A stretch of 64,000 nt of DNA, taken from positions 124,321-188,320 of the forward strand of contig NZ_JAHKPT010000026.1 of NCBI RefSeq assembly GCF_018860635.1, written 5' to 3'. Position numbers and translations under genes: made by a program. The stretch is from Aliiglaciecola lipolytica (GTDB lineage Bacteria; Pseudomonadota; Gammaproteobacteria; Enterobacterales; Alteromonadaceae). Numbering within the stretch: position 1 is the first letter of the stretch; each line of letters begins with the position of its first letter. The notes below the pieces were generated by a model. It ran no database searches and was not told the DNA's origin. It worked only from the letters and a program-made list of their open reading frames with translations. Below, piece after piece: positions 16,737-25,716 of the stretch.

Positions 16737-19205
16737 ATGATCAACTCTAAATTACGCAAATACGTGTATATTGCGGGAACCGCATTCGCGTTATCTCCAA
16801 TTGCTACAACGCTGGTACACGCTCAAGATGCTGGCGCAGAAACTGAGGTTAACAGTAATTCACTGGAAAGAATTACGGTTAGTGCGCGTAAAACAGATGA
16901 ATCCATTATAGAAGTACCTCTTTCAATCCAAGCATTTACTAGTGCAGATTTAAAAGAGAAAGGAATTGCAGACATAGAGACCTTAGCTAATTTTGCCCCT
17001 AATTTGGATTTCCAAAACGTGGGTAACTCCCAACCAGGTAGATATAATCCAGGTATTCGCTTTAGAGGAATGGATATCGCTATTACCACACCGACCACAC
17101 AAACAGGTGGTTTCTTGGTAGACGGTGTTGCCATGCTCGGCGGTGCAAGTTCAGTTTCATTTAGTGATATCGCACAGGTAGAGGTAATCCGTGGGCCACA
17201 ACCAGTCTATTTTGGCCGTGGTACTTTTGGTGGTGCAATTAATTACACTACAGTCACCCCAACTAGTGATTTTAATGGTGGCGTTTCGGTTAACTACAGT
17301 CCTACATTTGGTAGCCAAGAGCTAGAAGGTTATGTAGAAGGTGAAGTTATTGAAAATTTAAATGCTCGCCTAACTGCATTTTCTCGTAAACAAGGGGCCC
17401 CTTTTACAGCCAATGATGGCGGTGAACTTGGAGAAGAAAAAACCACAGGTGTTTCGTTAATAGTGTCATTTACACCAACTGATGACTTAAGTATAAAAAC
17501 ACGCTTTGCCTATTCCGAAGATGATGATGGCGCGACAAGTGGTACATTTGTGCCTTTCTCTATTTATAACAATATTTCAGCTGGTGATGGAATTACTATT
17601 CCAACCAACAACGGCATTCAGGATGTTACCTTTACCCAGCCTTGGCTTACTGGTTCCCTACCAACAATAGATGTGAGCAACAACGCAACGTTTTACGACC
17701 TTGTAGTTGCAGGGCAACCAATGTTTGACCAAATACTTGCCGACGGCACTTACAATACCTTAGATTTACTAAACCAACGCCCCGACTCAGGCGATACTCC
17801 AAGCCTTAATAAAATTGGCCTAGCTGCTGAGTTAGTGGTCTTTTCATTAGATGCTGAATACCTAATCTCAGATGACTATACCTTGTCAATATTAGCTGGC
17901 TACAATAAAAGAGATACCACGCAAATTCGTGATAGCGACCAAACAGACAGTGAAGCTTGGATAACGGCAACTTGGTTAGAATTAGAGTCTTGGTCAACCG
18001 AAGCGCGTTTCACATTCGATAATGCAGGCAAGTTGCGTTGGATGGTAGGTGTAAGTAAATCAGAAATTGACCAAATGGGCGACGTTGACGGCGGTTGGAA
18101 TGTATTTAACGGTTTGTTTGGTGGTCTAGAATTTGGTTATGGTTCAAGCTCACTTGATGCTACCAACATTGCTTCTACGGGCGTTTTTGGTGCCATTGAA
18201 TATGATTTTACTGACGAATTTACAGCAGTATTTGAAGGTCGCTATCAAGAAGACACCTCAATTACCCGTGGTGGTGTAAGCGAAGCAACGTTAACTGATG
18301 CAGTTGAACAAGACTACGACGCTTTTTTACCTCGAGTGAGCCTTCAATACAAACCAAATGCTGATACCAATGTATTCCTTACTTATTCAGAAGCGCTATT
18401 GCCTGGTTCGTATAATGCGCAACTTGACTCTATAGACCAAGACGACGCGGCAGCATTCCTAGCAGAAAACCCGAATGTACAAAAGACCACAGGTGAAGAA
18501 AGTTTAGCCAGTTATGAGCTAGGCTTAAAACAGGCTGTATTAGATGGCAGCGTGTGGTACTCATTAGTCGCATTTTATCAAGAATGGGAAGGAATGAAGT
18601 CTTCTGGTTTATATACATTTTTTGGTGCAAGTACGGGAACCCCTTATTTCTTAAACCCAACAATGGAAGGTTCAAGTACACAGCAAGGTATCGAAGCTGA
18701 AGGTCGTTGGCAGGTTAGCCAAAACCTAAATGTTCAATTTGCTTATGGTTATACAGAATCTGAATACGATAGTTACTACAGTAACTCGTTCCGTAGTGTA
18801 TTAGGCTTGCCATACGGTACTTTCCTCGAAACTGCTGGCAACACGCTCCCTCGTTCACCAAAACACAGTGGTGCAATAGGTGTTAGCTGGAAAGATACGT
18901 TAAATAGCGAGTGGGATTATTCTGCACGTGCAGATTTAACCTACAGAGGTAAAACCTATACTGACGAGCTCAATTTGACCACAATTGATTCATACTCACT
19001 ATTGAGTCTCTCTTTGGGATTCCAACATGAAAGTGGTATCGATGTAGAACTGTACTGTAAAAACTGCACAGACGAGGATGGTTGGGCAACTGGACGTCGA
19101 AACACTGACTTCAGTGCTATCCCTAACTTCTTCACTTCACAAGGTGCGGTAGTTGACCCTATCATGCCAAGAGAAGTTGGCGTTAAAGTCGCTTACGCAT
19201 TTTAA
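16737..19205 (+). CDS. TonB-dependent outer-membrane receptor
   Basis: 822 residues. Signal peptide ending near TTLVHAQ, TonB-box-like ERITVSARKTDES, plug with IRFRGMD, FLVDGVAMLGG and VIRGPQPVYFGRGTFGGAI, and a barrel ending in VGVKVAYAF. Cysteines near the C terminus (CKNCTDEDGW) are unusual for these receptors. The start is probably ATG 16737, six bases after AAGGA; the ATG at 16731 is too close to that site. Terminated by a strong hairpin at 19226. It follows the FAD oxidase/reductase/MFS genes on the same strand and differs clearly in sequence from the receptor at 7705. Ligand unknown. Confidence 0.9.
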   Translation: MINSKLRKYVYIAGTAFALSPIATTLVHAQDAGAETEVNSNSLERITVSARKTDESIIEVPLSIQAFTSADLKEKGIADIETLANFAPNLDFQNVGNSQPGRYNPGIRFRGMDIAITTPTTQTGGFLVDGVAMLGGASSVSFSDIAQVEVIRGPQPVYFGRGTFGGAINYTTVTPTSDFNGGVSVNYSPTFGSQELEGYVEGEVIENLNARLTAFSRKQGAPFTANDGGELGEEKTTGVSLIVSFTPTDDLSIKTRFAYSEDDDGATSGTFVPFSIYNNISAGDGITIPTNNGIQDVTFTQPWLTGSLPTIDVSNNATFYDLVVAGQPMFDQILADGTYNTLDLLNQRPDSGDTPSLNKIGLAAELVVFSLDAEYLISDDYTLSILAGYNKRDTTQIRDSDQTDSEAWITATWLELESWSTEARFTFDNAGKLRWMVGVSKSEIDQMGDVDGGWNVFNGLFGGLEFGYGSSSLDATNIASTGVFGAIEYDFTDEFTAVFEGRYQEDTSITRGGVSEATLTDAVEQDYDAFLPRVSLQYKPNADTNVFLTYSEALLPGSYNAQLDSIDQDDAAAFLAENPNVQKTTGEESLASYELGLKQAVLDGSVWYSLVAFYQEWEGMKSSGLYTFFGASTGTPYFLNPTMEGSSTQQGIEAEGRWQVSQNLNVQFAYGYTESEYDSYYSNSFRSVLGLPYGTFLETAGNTLPRSPKHSGAIGVSWKDTLNSEWDYSARADLTYRGKTYTDELNLTTIDSYSLLSLSLGFQHESGIDVELYCKNCTDEDGWATGRRNTDFSAIPNFFTSQGAVVDPIMPREVGVKVAYAF

Positions 19206-19225
19206 TTTGTAATTGGTTATTCGAG

Positions 19226-19251
19226 GGCGCCTAATCTAGGCGCCTTTTTTT
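19226..19251 (+). terminator. Rho-independent terminator after TonB receptor
   Basis: 8-bp GC-rich stem (GGCGCCTA / TAGGCGCC), 3-nt loop, followed by seven T's. It begins 21 bp after the stop codon. Confidence 0.92.
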
Positions 19252-19284
19252 ATTGCATCACTTAACACACTCATTGGCTTAATT

Positions 19285-20052
19285 ATGTTACTAACTCTGC
19301 CCCCAACTATGCGCTTATTGCATAAAACGACTAAATCTTTAGCCCCCATACTAGTTTGTAAAATATTGGCTGGCACTATGTTGCTTGGTACGGCAATCAC
19401 TAGCTATGCAGAAGATTTAAAATCTGTGCCATTTTGGACTGTCCAACAGGGCCATTGGCTTAGTGAAAATACCTACATGGATGGTAAATTTAATACTAAG
19501 ATAAAACACTACGGCACTATCTTCTCTATTGATGTGAATGCAACAGAGGCCAGTATAACGGAAAGGAAATTCTACCCACCTGGTTATTTTCCAGGTAGCG
19601 CCGTTGGGCTCGAAATACCCGAATCAATGGGTGTACAACTGGTGCAAATTAGCAAAGCCCATTCTGTCAATAATCTGCAAGCACCTGGCAGTGTGGTCTT
19701 CTCCCCTCTCAATGCCTATAGAGCTGGAACAGAAGACAAAATACAACCGGTTACGCAAAATAGTGCTCTTTTTACCTCAACCAATAAATCAACTAAGCAA
19801 CTCGCTTACCAAATGCTAATCTCTTTACCCAATCCCAATACGCGTATTGTGGTTAATTTAGGACTTAATCCAGAAGATAAAATATATGAACTCGGGCCAT
19901 TGCGGGGCGTTTCTGTATTTTCGGCAGTTCGAATTCAACACGCTGAGATAGAAAAACAACAAAAGTTATTACGCCAGCGCTACAACACCGGTGTTGTGGT
20001 GACAACCGATGAGCAAGGAAAATATAAAGCAACATGGTTAGAAAACCAGTAA
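19285..20052 (+). CDS. Secreted protein of unknown function
   Basis: 255 residues. The N terminus has a positively charged and hydrophobic stretch (about 9-42) ending at ITSYAED, a likely Sec signal peptide, so the product is periplasmic or outer-membrane associated. The mature part is beta-rich by appearance (WTVQQGHWLSENTYMDG, TIFSIDVNATEASITERKF) and ends in a charged helix rich in Q, K and R. I do not recognise the family. Neither the ATG at 19285 nor that at 19309 has a clear ribosome site. It stands alone between the receptor terminator and the terminator at 20147. Confidence 0.6.
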   Translation: MLLTLPPTMRLLHKTTKSLAPILVCKILAGTMLLGTAITSYAEDLKSVPFWTVQQGHWLSENTYMDGKFNTKIKHYGTIFSIDVNATEASITERKFYPPGYFPGSAVGLEIPESMGVQLVQISKAHSVNNLQAPGSVVFSPLNAYRAGTEDKIQPVTQNSALFTSTNKSTKQLAYQMLISLPNPNTRIVVNLGLNPEDKIYELGPLRGVSVFSAVRIQHAEIEKQQKLLRQRYNTGVVVTTDEQGKYKATWLENQ

Positions 20053-20146
20053 GTAGCTGTATACCTCCTAGCTTGTAAATGGCAATAAAGCATCAACCAG
20101 CACTTACTATTGGCGCACCTTAGTGGATGAATAGCAGGCATTAAAA

Positions 20147-20175
20147 AAGGCTTTAACATAAAATGTTAAAGCCTT
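20147..20175. terminator. Bidirectional terminator
   Basis: 12-bp perfect stem (AAGGCTTTAACA and complement) with a 5-nt loop; a T-run follows on the minus side. It lies between the convergent secreted-protein and membrane-protein genes. Confidence 0.85.
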
Positions 20176-20198
20176 CTGACTATCTGAAGTGACATACC

Positions 20199-20879
20199 TT
20201 AGAAAGGTTTAGTCGCTCCCAAGAAGCCTACACCAGCAATAATGATCCAATATAGATATGCTAAATAGCGAGAGATTCGAATCGAGTTCTCAAGTTCAGC
20301 TTCTAAAGCGTCATCTTGTTTTTCAGCTAGTTGTCTGAAAATAGTTGTCCATTGGCGCATAACAAATCTTAGGTACAAACCAATACACAACAAAACAGAA
20401 AACAATAAAATCTTTACTGAGAACCATCGCATTCCTTCTACCGCAATAAAAGGACCGTTTCCTGATAGAGAAGAAATAGCACAGATAGCGATTACAGGAA
20501 TAAATATATAACGTAGCTTTTCGTCTATTTTTGTCAGCATCACACCACGATCCGTTTCGCGGAAGAAAAAAGCCGTCCAACAAAGTGCCAACCAAAGCGC
20601 AAAAACAGACCAAACTGCTACCAGTGCCCAACCACCATAGGGCTGTATTCCCCAGATATTTCCCATGTGGAAACCAAGGGGAAATAATAATAAAATGCCT
20701 GTTCTAGCGAGTATATCTATGCGATATGCGGTTTCTAAATGTCGTTTCCTTTCGTCCATAGATAACTTTCTATTAACGACGTTAAACGAGATTTGGAATA
20801 CCCCCCACTCACCACCTAACCAGTAAACCATTGCAATAATATGTGCCCATTTTAGAACGGAAAGTTCTACGATACCCAT
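20199..20879 (-). CDS. Integral membrane protein, CopD-like
   Basis: 226 residues with about six hydrophobic helices. It begins VLKWAHIIAMVYWLGGEWGVF, a histidine followed by W-L-G-G in the first helix as in CopD and related haem-binding or copper-resistance membrane proteins; a second conserved-looking His is in PLGFHMGN. Function unknown; a role in electron transfer is possible but unproven. Good GAGGAG ribosome site. It is the only minus-strand gene between the receptor unit and the divergent oxidoreductase/hydrolase operon. Confidence 0.6.
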   Translation of the reverse strand: MGIVELSVLKWAHIIAMVYWLGGEWGVFQISFNVVNRKLSMDERKRHLETAYRIDILARTGILLLFPLGFHMGNIWGIQPYGGWALVAVWSVFALWLALCWTAFFFRETDRGVMLTKIDEKLRYIFIPVIAICAISSLSGNGPFIAVEGMRWFSVKILLFSVLLCIGLYLRFVMRQWTTIFRQLAEKQDDALEAELENSIRISRYLAYLYWIIIAGVGFLGATKPF

Positions 20880-21032
20880 TTGTTAACTCCTCTTTTAAGC
20901 TGAGTTTACAATACAGTGAGAATTTGTACCGTCCTTAACAAAAATCAAAATTGCTAAAGAAAACCCAAAAACAGCTATAAATACATTTCAAATTCGAGGG
21001 CCATCAATGATTATCGATGACAGATGTCTTAT

Positions 21033-21046
21033 ATGACAATTATCAA
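21033..21046. promoter_or_regulatory. FNR/FixK-type box before the oxidoreductase/hydrolase operon
   Basis: ATGAC-AATT-ATCAA, 89 bp before the start of the oxidoreductase gene; the right half is a perfect FNR half-site. It could also serve the divergent membrane-protein gene 150 bp away. Confidence 0.55.
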
Positions 21047-21134
21047 AGTACCTTGCAGCTAAACAAACTAAACTAATATCAAATTACATTGTCAGTCGAA
21101 GTTGACTGCATATTTGCTGATAAGAAGAGAAAAC

Positions 21135-22130
21135 ATGATCAATACAATCGTTCAATTAAGTGAAACGCCTGTAGGCGTGCCAAAACCATCTGATTTTAAA
21201 TTAGCGACAGCTGAAGTAGCTAATTTGCAAAACGATGAGGTGCTGTGCCAGATTATGTATTTGTCGTTAGACCCTTATATGCGCAGTCAAATATCAGGAT
21301 TACATATTTCCGGTTCGGTATTGCCAGGAACAATGATGAACGGTGAAACAGTAGCACGTGTCATCGATAGCAAATCTAATGAGTTTAAAAAGGGTGATAT
21401 CGTACGAGGTTTTGGAGGCTGGCAGCAATATGCAGTTTTACCGGCTAAAGCGCTCACTAAATTGCCTGCAGATGCCTCGTCTTATTCTGCTTATTTATCT
21501 GCTTTAGGTTCTACAGGTTTAACAGCTTACGCTGCTTTAATTCTTAAAGGTGCCCCCAAACAAGGTGACACAGTAGTTATTCCGGCAGCAACTGGTGGAG
21601 TAGGTTCTACAGCCGCTCAGCTTGCCAAAATATACGGATGCAAAGTTATCGGCATCGCCGGCGGCGAAGAAAAATGCCGCTTGGCCGTTGAAAAACTGGG
21701 CTACGATGCTTGTATTGACCGCAAAAATGAAAATGTCGCAGAGAAATTGAAAGAGTACTGCCCTGACGGTGTAGATATTTATTTAGATTTAGTGGGTGGT
21801 GAAACATTAAATATCGTTTCAACCCAATTGGCCATAGGCGCTCGGGTTATTCTGTGTGGCATCATGTCTGAAGTGAATAAAACCGAGCGTTCTGGTGGCC
21901 CTATGCCAGCAATGTGGATAAAAAGCCGGGCTACTGTATATGGCTTTGTGGTTTATGATTTTGAAGGACAACGAGCCGAGTTCATCAAAGAATGTCAATC
22001 ATACATCGACGATAAACGATTAGTGTTGTTTGAAGAGATTACTACAGGCATTGAAAATGCGCCCGACGCTTTCTGTCGACTAATGAACGGTAAAAATATC
22101 GGTAAAGTTATAGTCAAAGTTTCAGAATAG
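21135..22130 (+). CDS. NADPH-dependent medium-chain oxidoreductase (PTGR/quinone reductase type)
   Basis: 331 residues of the zinc-free MDR group that reduces alpha,beta-unsaturated ketones and aldehydes. MSLDPYMR-like LSLDPYMRSQ near residue 45, the nucleotide fold ATGGVGSTAAQLAKIYGC and GIAGGEEKC, and CPDGVDIYLDLVGGE. No structural or catalytic zinc cysteines. The start is ATG 21135 with AAGAAGAG before it. A paralogue lies at 24139. It is the first gene of a two-gene operon with the alpha/beta hydrolase 12 bp downstream, suggesting enone reduction followed by hydrolysis. Confidence 0.87.
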   Translation: MINTIVQLSETPVGVPKPSDFKLATAEVANLQNDEVLCQIMYLSLDPYMRSQISGLHISGSVLPGTMMNGETVARVIDSKSNEFKKGDIVRGFGGWQQYAVLPAKALTKLPADASSYSAYLSALGSTGLTAYAALILKGAPKQGDTVVIPAATGGVGSTAAQLAKIYGCKVIGIAGGEEKCRLAVEKLGYDACIDRKNENVAEKLKEYCPDGVDIYLDLVGGETLNIVSTQLAIGARVILCGIMSEVNKTERSGGPMPAMWIKSRATVYGFVVYDFEGQRAEFIKECQSYIDDKRLVLFEEITTGIENAPDAFCRLMNGKNIGKVIVKVSE

Positions 22131-22142
22131 AAGGGGTAGGTC

Positions 22143-22952
22143 ATGACAGCAGTGAAAAGACACTATATTGATTTACCCAACGGCCAAATTCACTTTGTTG
22201 TGGCTGGTCAAGGACAGCCTGTTTTCTTATTGCATCAATCGCCAATGAGCAGCGCTGAGTGGGATGACATCATCCCACTACTTGCCAAGGACTTTATGAT
22301 AATTGCACCAGATATGCCTGGACACGGTCAATCTTATGATCCAGATTATCCGATGCAAATAGAGGATTTTACCGATGTAACCGTACAGTTTATCGAAAAA
22401 CTCGGATTTGAGTCGGTAATGTTAGTTGGCAATCATTCAGGTGCTGCCCTTGCCACCTCAATTGCCACTCGATATCCAAATAAGGTGTCTAAGTTAATCA
22501 TTTCCTGCGAAATGCTGGCATCTAAGGAACAAATTCACGCGTTTATCGAAGCATTGAAAAAGAAGCCTTTGAGCCGAGAAATTCCTATGGATTCAGAAGG
22601 ACAGTTCATTGCCGACGCTTGGAAACGCTATCAAATGCTCGCACCTACAAGTTCATTAGAAACCCGTTATAAGCCCTTTATAATTGGCCAGGCTGGACGA
22701 TTGCGCCCCTACGATATACATCATTGTGTCTTAGAGTGGATGGAAAAAGAAGATTGGATGAGCCGCATTGAATGCCCTACGTTGGTATTCGGGGCAGAAA
22801 ACGATTTATTTTACTCTGAACAAGAGCTTGAAAAAGCCTTAGAGCGCATTAAACAGTGTGAAATAACCACCATTAGTAATGCGGGAGCCCTTAGCACTTT
22901 TGAAAATCCGCAACAAATGGGTAAAAAGTTTCGGGCTTTTCTGAACCACTAA
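22143..22952 (+). CDS. Alpha/beta hydrolase with catalytic His position replaced by Ala
   Basis: 269 residues. HQSPMSSAEWDDIIPLL and PDMPGHGQS are the oxyanion and cap-entry blocks. The likely nucleophile is S99 in VGNHSGA and the acid D221 in GAENDLF. At the usual histidine position before ENP the sequence is NAGA249LSTFENP, so the catalytic His appears to be Ala. Either the enzyme uses another residue (H194 or H269 are possible), is a non-hydrolytic member such as a lyase, or is inactive. The family includes ring-cleavage-product hydrolases and formylmaleamate deformylases. Co-operonic with the NADPH reductase; ribosome site is AAGGGG. Confidence 0.8.
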   Translation: MTAVKRHYIDLPNGQIHFVVAGQGQPVFLLHQSPMSSAEWDDIIPLLAKDFMIIAPDMPGHGQSYDPDYPMQIEDFTDVTVQFIEKLGFESVMLVGNHSGAALATSIATRYPNKVSKLIISCEMLASKEQIHAFIEALKKKPLSREIPMDSEGQFIADAWKRYQMLAPTSSLETRYKPFIIGQAGRLRPYDIHHCVLEWMEKEDWMSRIECPTLVFGAENDLFYSEQELEKALERIKQCEITTISNAGALSTFENPQQMGKKFRAFLNH

Positions 22953-22971
22953 TTATCCCTCAACTATCGAC

Positions 22972-23083
22972 AGGGCTATAAATAGCCCTACTGACTATTC
23001 CGGCCCACCTTTGTGGGCATAACTAATTCAGCGTCACAAACAAAAAACCTCAGAGGTATTGATGAAAATACAACTGAGGTTTT
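22972..23083. terminator. Two hairpins between convergent genes
   Basis: First, an 8-bp stem AGGGCTAT / ATAGCCCT (22972-22989). Second, a 10-bp stem AAAACCTCAG / CTGAGGTTTT (23044-23053 with 23074-23083), flanked by T-rich runs on both strands. The second is the better terminator and serves both sides. Confidence 0.65.
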
Positions 23084-23130
23084 ATCCAACGCTGATAATA
23101 ATTAATATCAGCTTGTTAGGTGATTACCAA

Positions 23131-24024
23131 TTAAGAGTAATACGGGTCTTTCATTGGACCTAGAGACTTAGAACGTACTGGCTGCAATGGCGCAGGATCT
23201 TGCGTTCCAGGATAATCTGGCCCCCAGTTTACAGGGTCACCGTGCATTTCCATTTTCGCATTATCAGTATACCAATCAACCAAACGACCATCACAACGTA
23301 GTAACCAAGTAGCGCCTTCAGGACCCGCTTTAAAGTCACCATGACGAATCAACGGAGGACGGAAGAAGTAAACACCTGGCCACTGTTCACCGAAGTTGAA
23401 TTCAAATGTTCCCTGAAGAGTATAGGCTTCTTCATATACTGGGTGATGAGCCAATGGATGCTCAACCCAATCTGGCTTAGCTTTAATTAAACGGGTATAA
23501 AAGTCGGTTTTTTCATCACGGAACAATAATTTAATGAACAAACCTGGTACCGGTGTACCACCAGCAGAGAAATCCATAGGGCTACCAATTTCAACAGGAA
23601 CCCAATCCATCAAATTACTGTGCTTAACAACTAGTTTTTGGTCTTCGCGAACGCCTTCTTTATCTGCACTGGCTTCTTCAAATTCCCAAGTACCAAATTC
23701 GCGGAAGTACAAAATTTCTGTACCTGGTTTAACTTCAATTGCCGGACACAATACACCAGGAGGAGTACACCAGTAGCCACCTTCGATAAGAACTTCATCA
23801 CCAATTTTCACTTCACCACCGAGGACATACCATTCGGTTTGTGCCACATGAACACCAGCGGGACGAGCCCAGTAGGTGTCGAACAAAATCTTGGCTGATA
23901 CTGAACCATCTTCTTCGTCATAAGAAAGGTTGCGTTGTCTAGCTTCGCCTTCGGTAGCACCTTTTAATTCTGAAGGATGCCAAATCAAGTCCTTTTCGTC
24001 GATCATTTCTACATGAGGTCTCAT
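23131..24024 (-). CDS. Two-domain cupin protein (DUF4437-like)
   Basis: 297 residues built as two cupin repeats without signal peptide. Repeat one has HVAQTEWYVLGGEV and GGYWCTPPG. Repeat two has HHPVYEEAYTLQGTFEF and FFRPPLIRHG. The H...E...H pattern suits a metal centre. Resemblance is to DUF4437 cupins, whose chemistry is largely uncharacterised; cupins in catabolic clusters often are ring-cleavage dioxygenases, isomerases or lyases. It follows the NADPH reductase at 24139 on the same strand (115 bp), so the two are likely one unit. A metal-dependent step on the reductase's substrate or product is my inference. Confidence 0.7.
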   Translation of the reverse strand: MRPHVEMIDEKDLIWHPSELKGATEGEARQRNLSYDEEDGSVSAKILFDTYWARPAGVHVAQTEWYVLGGEVKIGDEVLIEGGYWCTPPGVLCPAIEVKPGTEILYFREFGTWEFEEASADKEGVREDQKLVVKHSNLMDWVPVEIGSPMDFSAGGTPVPGLFIKLLFRDEKTDFYTRLIKAKPDWVEHPLAHHPVYEEAYTLQGTFEFNFGEQWPGVYFFRPPLIRHGDFKAGPEGATWLLRCDGRLVDWYTDNAKMEMHGDPVNWGPDYPGTQDPAPLQPVRSKSLGPMKDPYYS

Positions 24025-24138
24025 GATTTCTCCAATTAGTTATAGTTAAAATTATAGTTTTAAAGGGCTACAATTACTTCAGTCCTTTAGTAATTTTGTT
24101 CCACTAATTCATTACAATATTAGCGAAACAACGTAAAT

Positions 24139-25167
24139 TTAGAAGTCAACGATTTTGATGCCACAGCTTCTACCATCAAACATCGATTGCAGAGCATCAG
24201 GGGCAGATTCCAACCCTTTAAAAACATCTTCTGTTGGTTTGAGTTGACCAGATTTGTACCAGTCAATGAGTTCCTTTTCGGCCGCAGGGAATTGATTAAA
24301 GTAGTCCCATACAAAAAAGCCTTCCATCCGCGCTCTTTTGTAAATCACGTTGTAATAATAACGAGGACCTGGCAATGGCGGCTCTTGATATTCGGTAGAA
24401 ATCATTCCACAAATTACGGCTCGACCTTTTAGCGCAATATTTTTTAGTGCAAGGTCGAGAATATCGCCACCGACATTATCAAAATAAACATCTATGCCTG
24501 TTGGACAATATTGTTTAAATTTAGCGTCAATATCGTCATTTTTATAATCTATCGTTTCGTCAACACCAACAAACTCTTTTAGCCATTGGCACTTATCTTT
24601 GCCGCCAGCGATACCAACAACTTTGCAGCCTTTAATTTTAGCAATTTGGCAAACGATTGAACCAACACCACCAGCTGCAGAAGAAACTACAACCGTCTCC
24701 CCTTTTTGAGGTTTACCAATATCTAGCAAACCAAAATAGGCAGAAAATGCGGATGAGCCTAAGATACCTAAATGAAGATACTGGGGTTGTTGTGGGTTAT
24801 CGACTTTTTGTAAGGTTTTAACTAACAATTCACCGATATCGCCGCTTTGAACCGAATAGTCTTGCCACCCTGTAGAGCAAGCTACAACATCACCGACTTT
24901 ATAGTCTTTGTTTTTAGACACTAATATTTCGCCGACACCACGTCCTCGCATGACATCGCCTATCTCGATTGGCTCATGAAAGCGGCTCTCTTCACCCATT
25001 AGATAAGCTCGTTGCGCCGGAGAAAAACCCAATGCAGAGGTTTTCACCAAAAATTCACCTTCACCCGGCTCTGGAATCGGTGTTTCTTTGATCTCAAATA
25101 GTTCAGAAGTGACTGCTTCACCCTGACGAATATTTCGACTCAAACAAAGTTGCCTATTTAATGTCAT
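24139..25167 (-). CDS. NADPH-dependent medium-chain oxidoreductase (PTGR type), second copy
   Basis: 342 residues, same zinc-free MDR family as the gene at 21135. SSAAGGVGSIVCQIAKIKGC and GIAGGKDKC form the NADPH site, with CPTGIDVYFDNVGGDILD. This copy looks closer to classical prostaglandin/leukotriene reductases. ATG follows GAGGAC. It is the first gene of the unit that continues with the cupin. The perfect palindrome at 25223 lies 56 bp upstream of the start and the long gap beyond holds the divergent GntR gene. Confidence 0.87.
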   Translation of the reverse strand: MTLNRQLCLSRNIRQGEAVTSELFEIKETPIPEPGEGEFLVKTSALGFSPAQRAYLMGEESRFHEPIEIGDVMRGRGVGEILVSKNKDYKVGDVVACSTGWQDYSVQSGDIGELLVKTLQKVDNPQQPQYLHLGILGSSAFSAYFGLLDIGKPQKGETVVVSSAAGGVGSIVCQIAKIKGCKVVGIAGGKDKCQWLKEFVGVDETIDYKNDDIDAKFKQYCPTGIDVYFDNVGGDILDLALKNIALKGRAVICGMISTEYQEPPLPGPRYYYNVIYKRARMEGFFVWDYFNQFPAAEKELIDWYKSGQLKPTEDVFKGLESAPDALQSMFDGRSCGIKIVDF

Positions 25168-25716
25168 TGGTTCGTCCTCAATTGCTTTACAAAGAACCGT
25201 TATTTGTATTCAAAGTTTAATAAAGCGAATTCGCTTCAATGAAATAACCGTTCGATTAATCTGTTGACTGTTGATATGGTCTGTTTGCAAAAATGCAGGC
25301 TAACTGAATATGCTCTCGCAAATTCAAAGTGTCGAAACGTCGAATTATCGTCACTCTTGAGTATTGACCGATAATTTAGGGTAAATCTTTAACGCAGGTC
25401 TATCGTAAAAATGTTTTCTGTGAAAGCCCGTATTCATACAGTAATTGGATAATAGCGTTCAGTCGATGGGTATTAAAATGATAATTGTCAATAAACGAAG
25501 AATTAAATCTAATTTTTCGACAAATTGTAATAAAAAACAATAAAGAAATACTAAACGAATATAAGCATTTTTTGCTAAAGCATTAATTTTAAAGAGATTA
25601 ACGATCAGATGATTGTTTAATATGCAACGACCAAATGAAAAGGTATAATGACTTACGTATAATTCTTTTGTGAGTTAAACACCGTTTAAAATACACGACA
25701 GCTTAAGGAAAGAAAT
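25168..25716. promoter_or_regulatory. Divergent control region between reductase/cupin and gntR
   Basis: 549 bp without a gene. It holds two notable sites: the 14-bp perfect palindrome AAGCGAATTCGCTT at 25223-25236, placed to affect the reductase/cupin promoter, and an FNR/FixK-type box ATGAT-AATT-GTCAA at 25478-25491, roughly midway between the two starts. The stretch 25495-25680 is very AT-rich and probably contains the gntR promoter. Confidence 0.5.
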
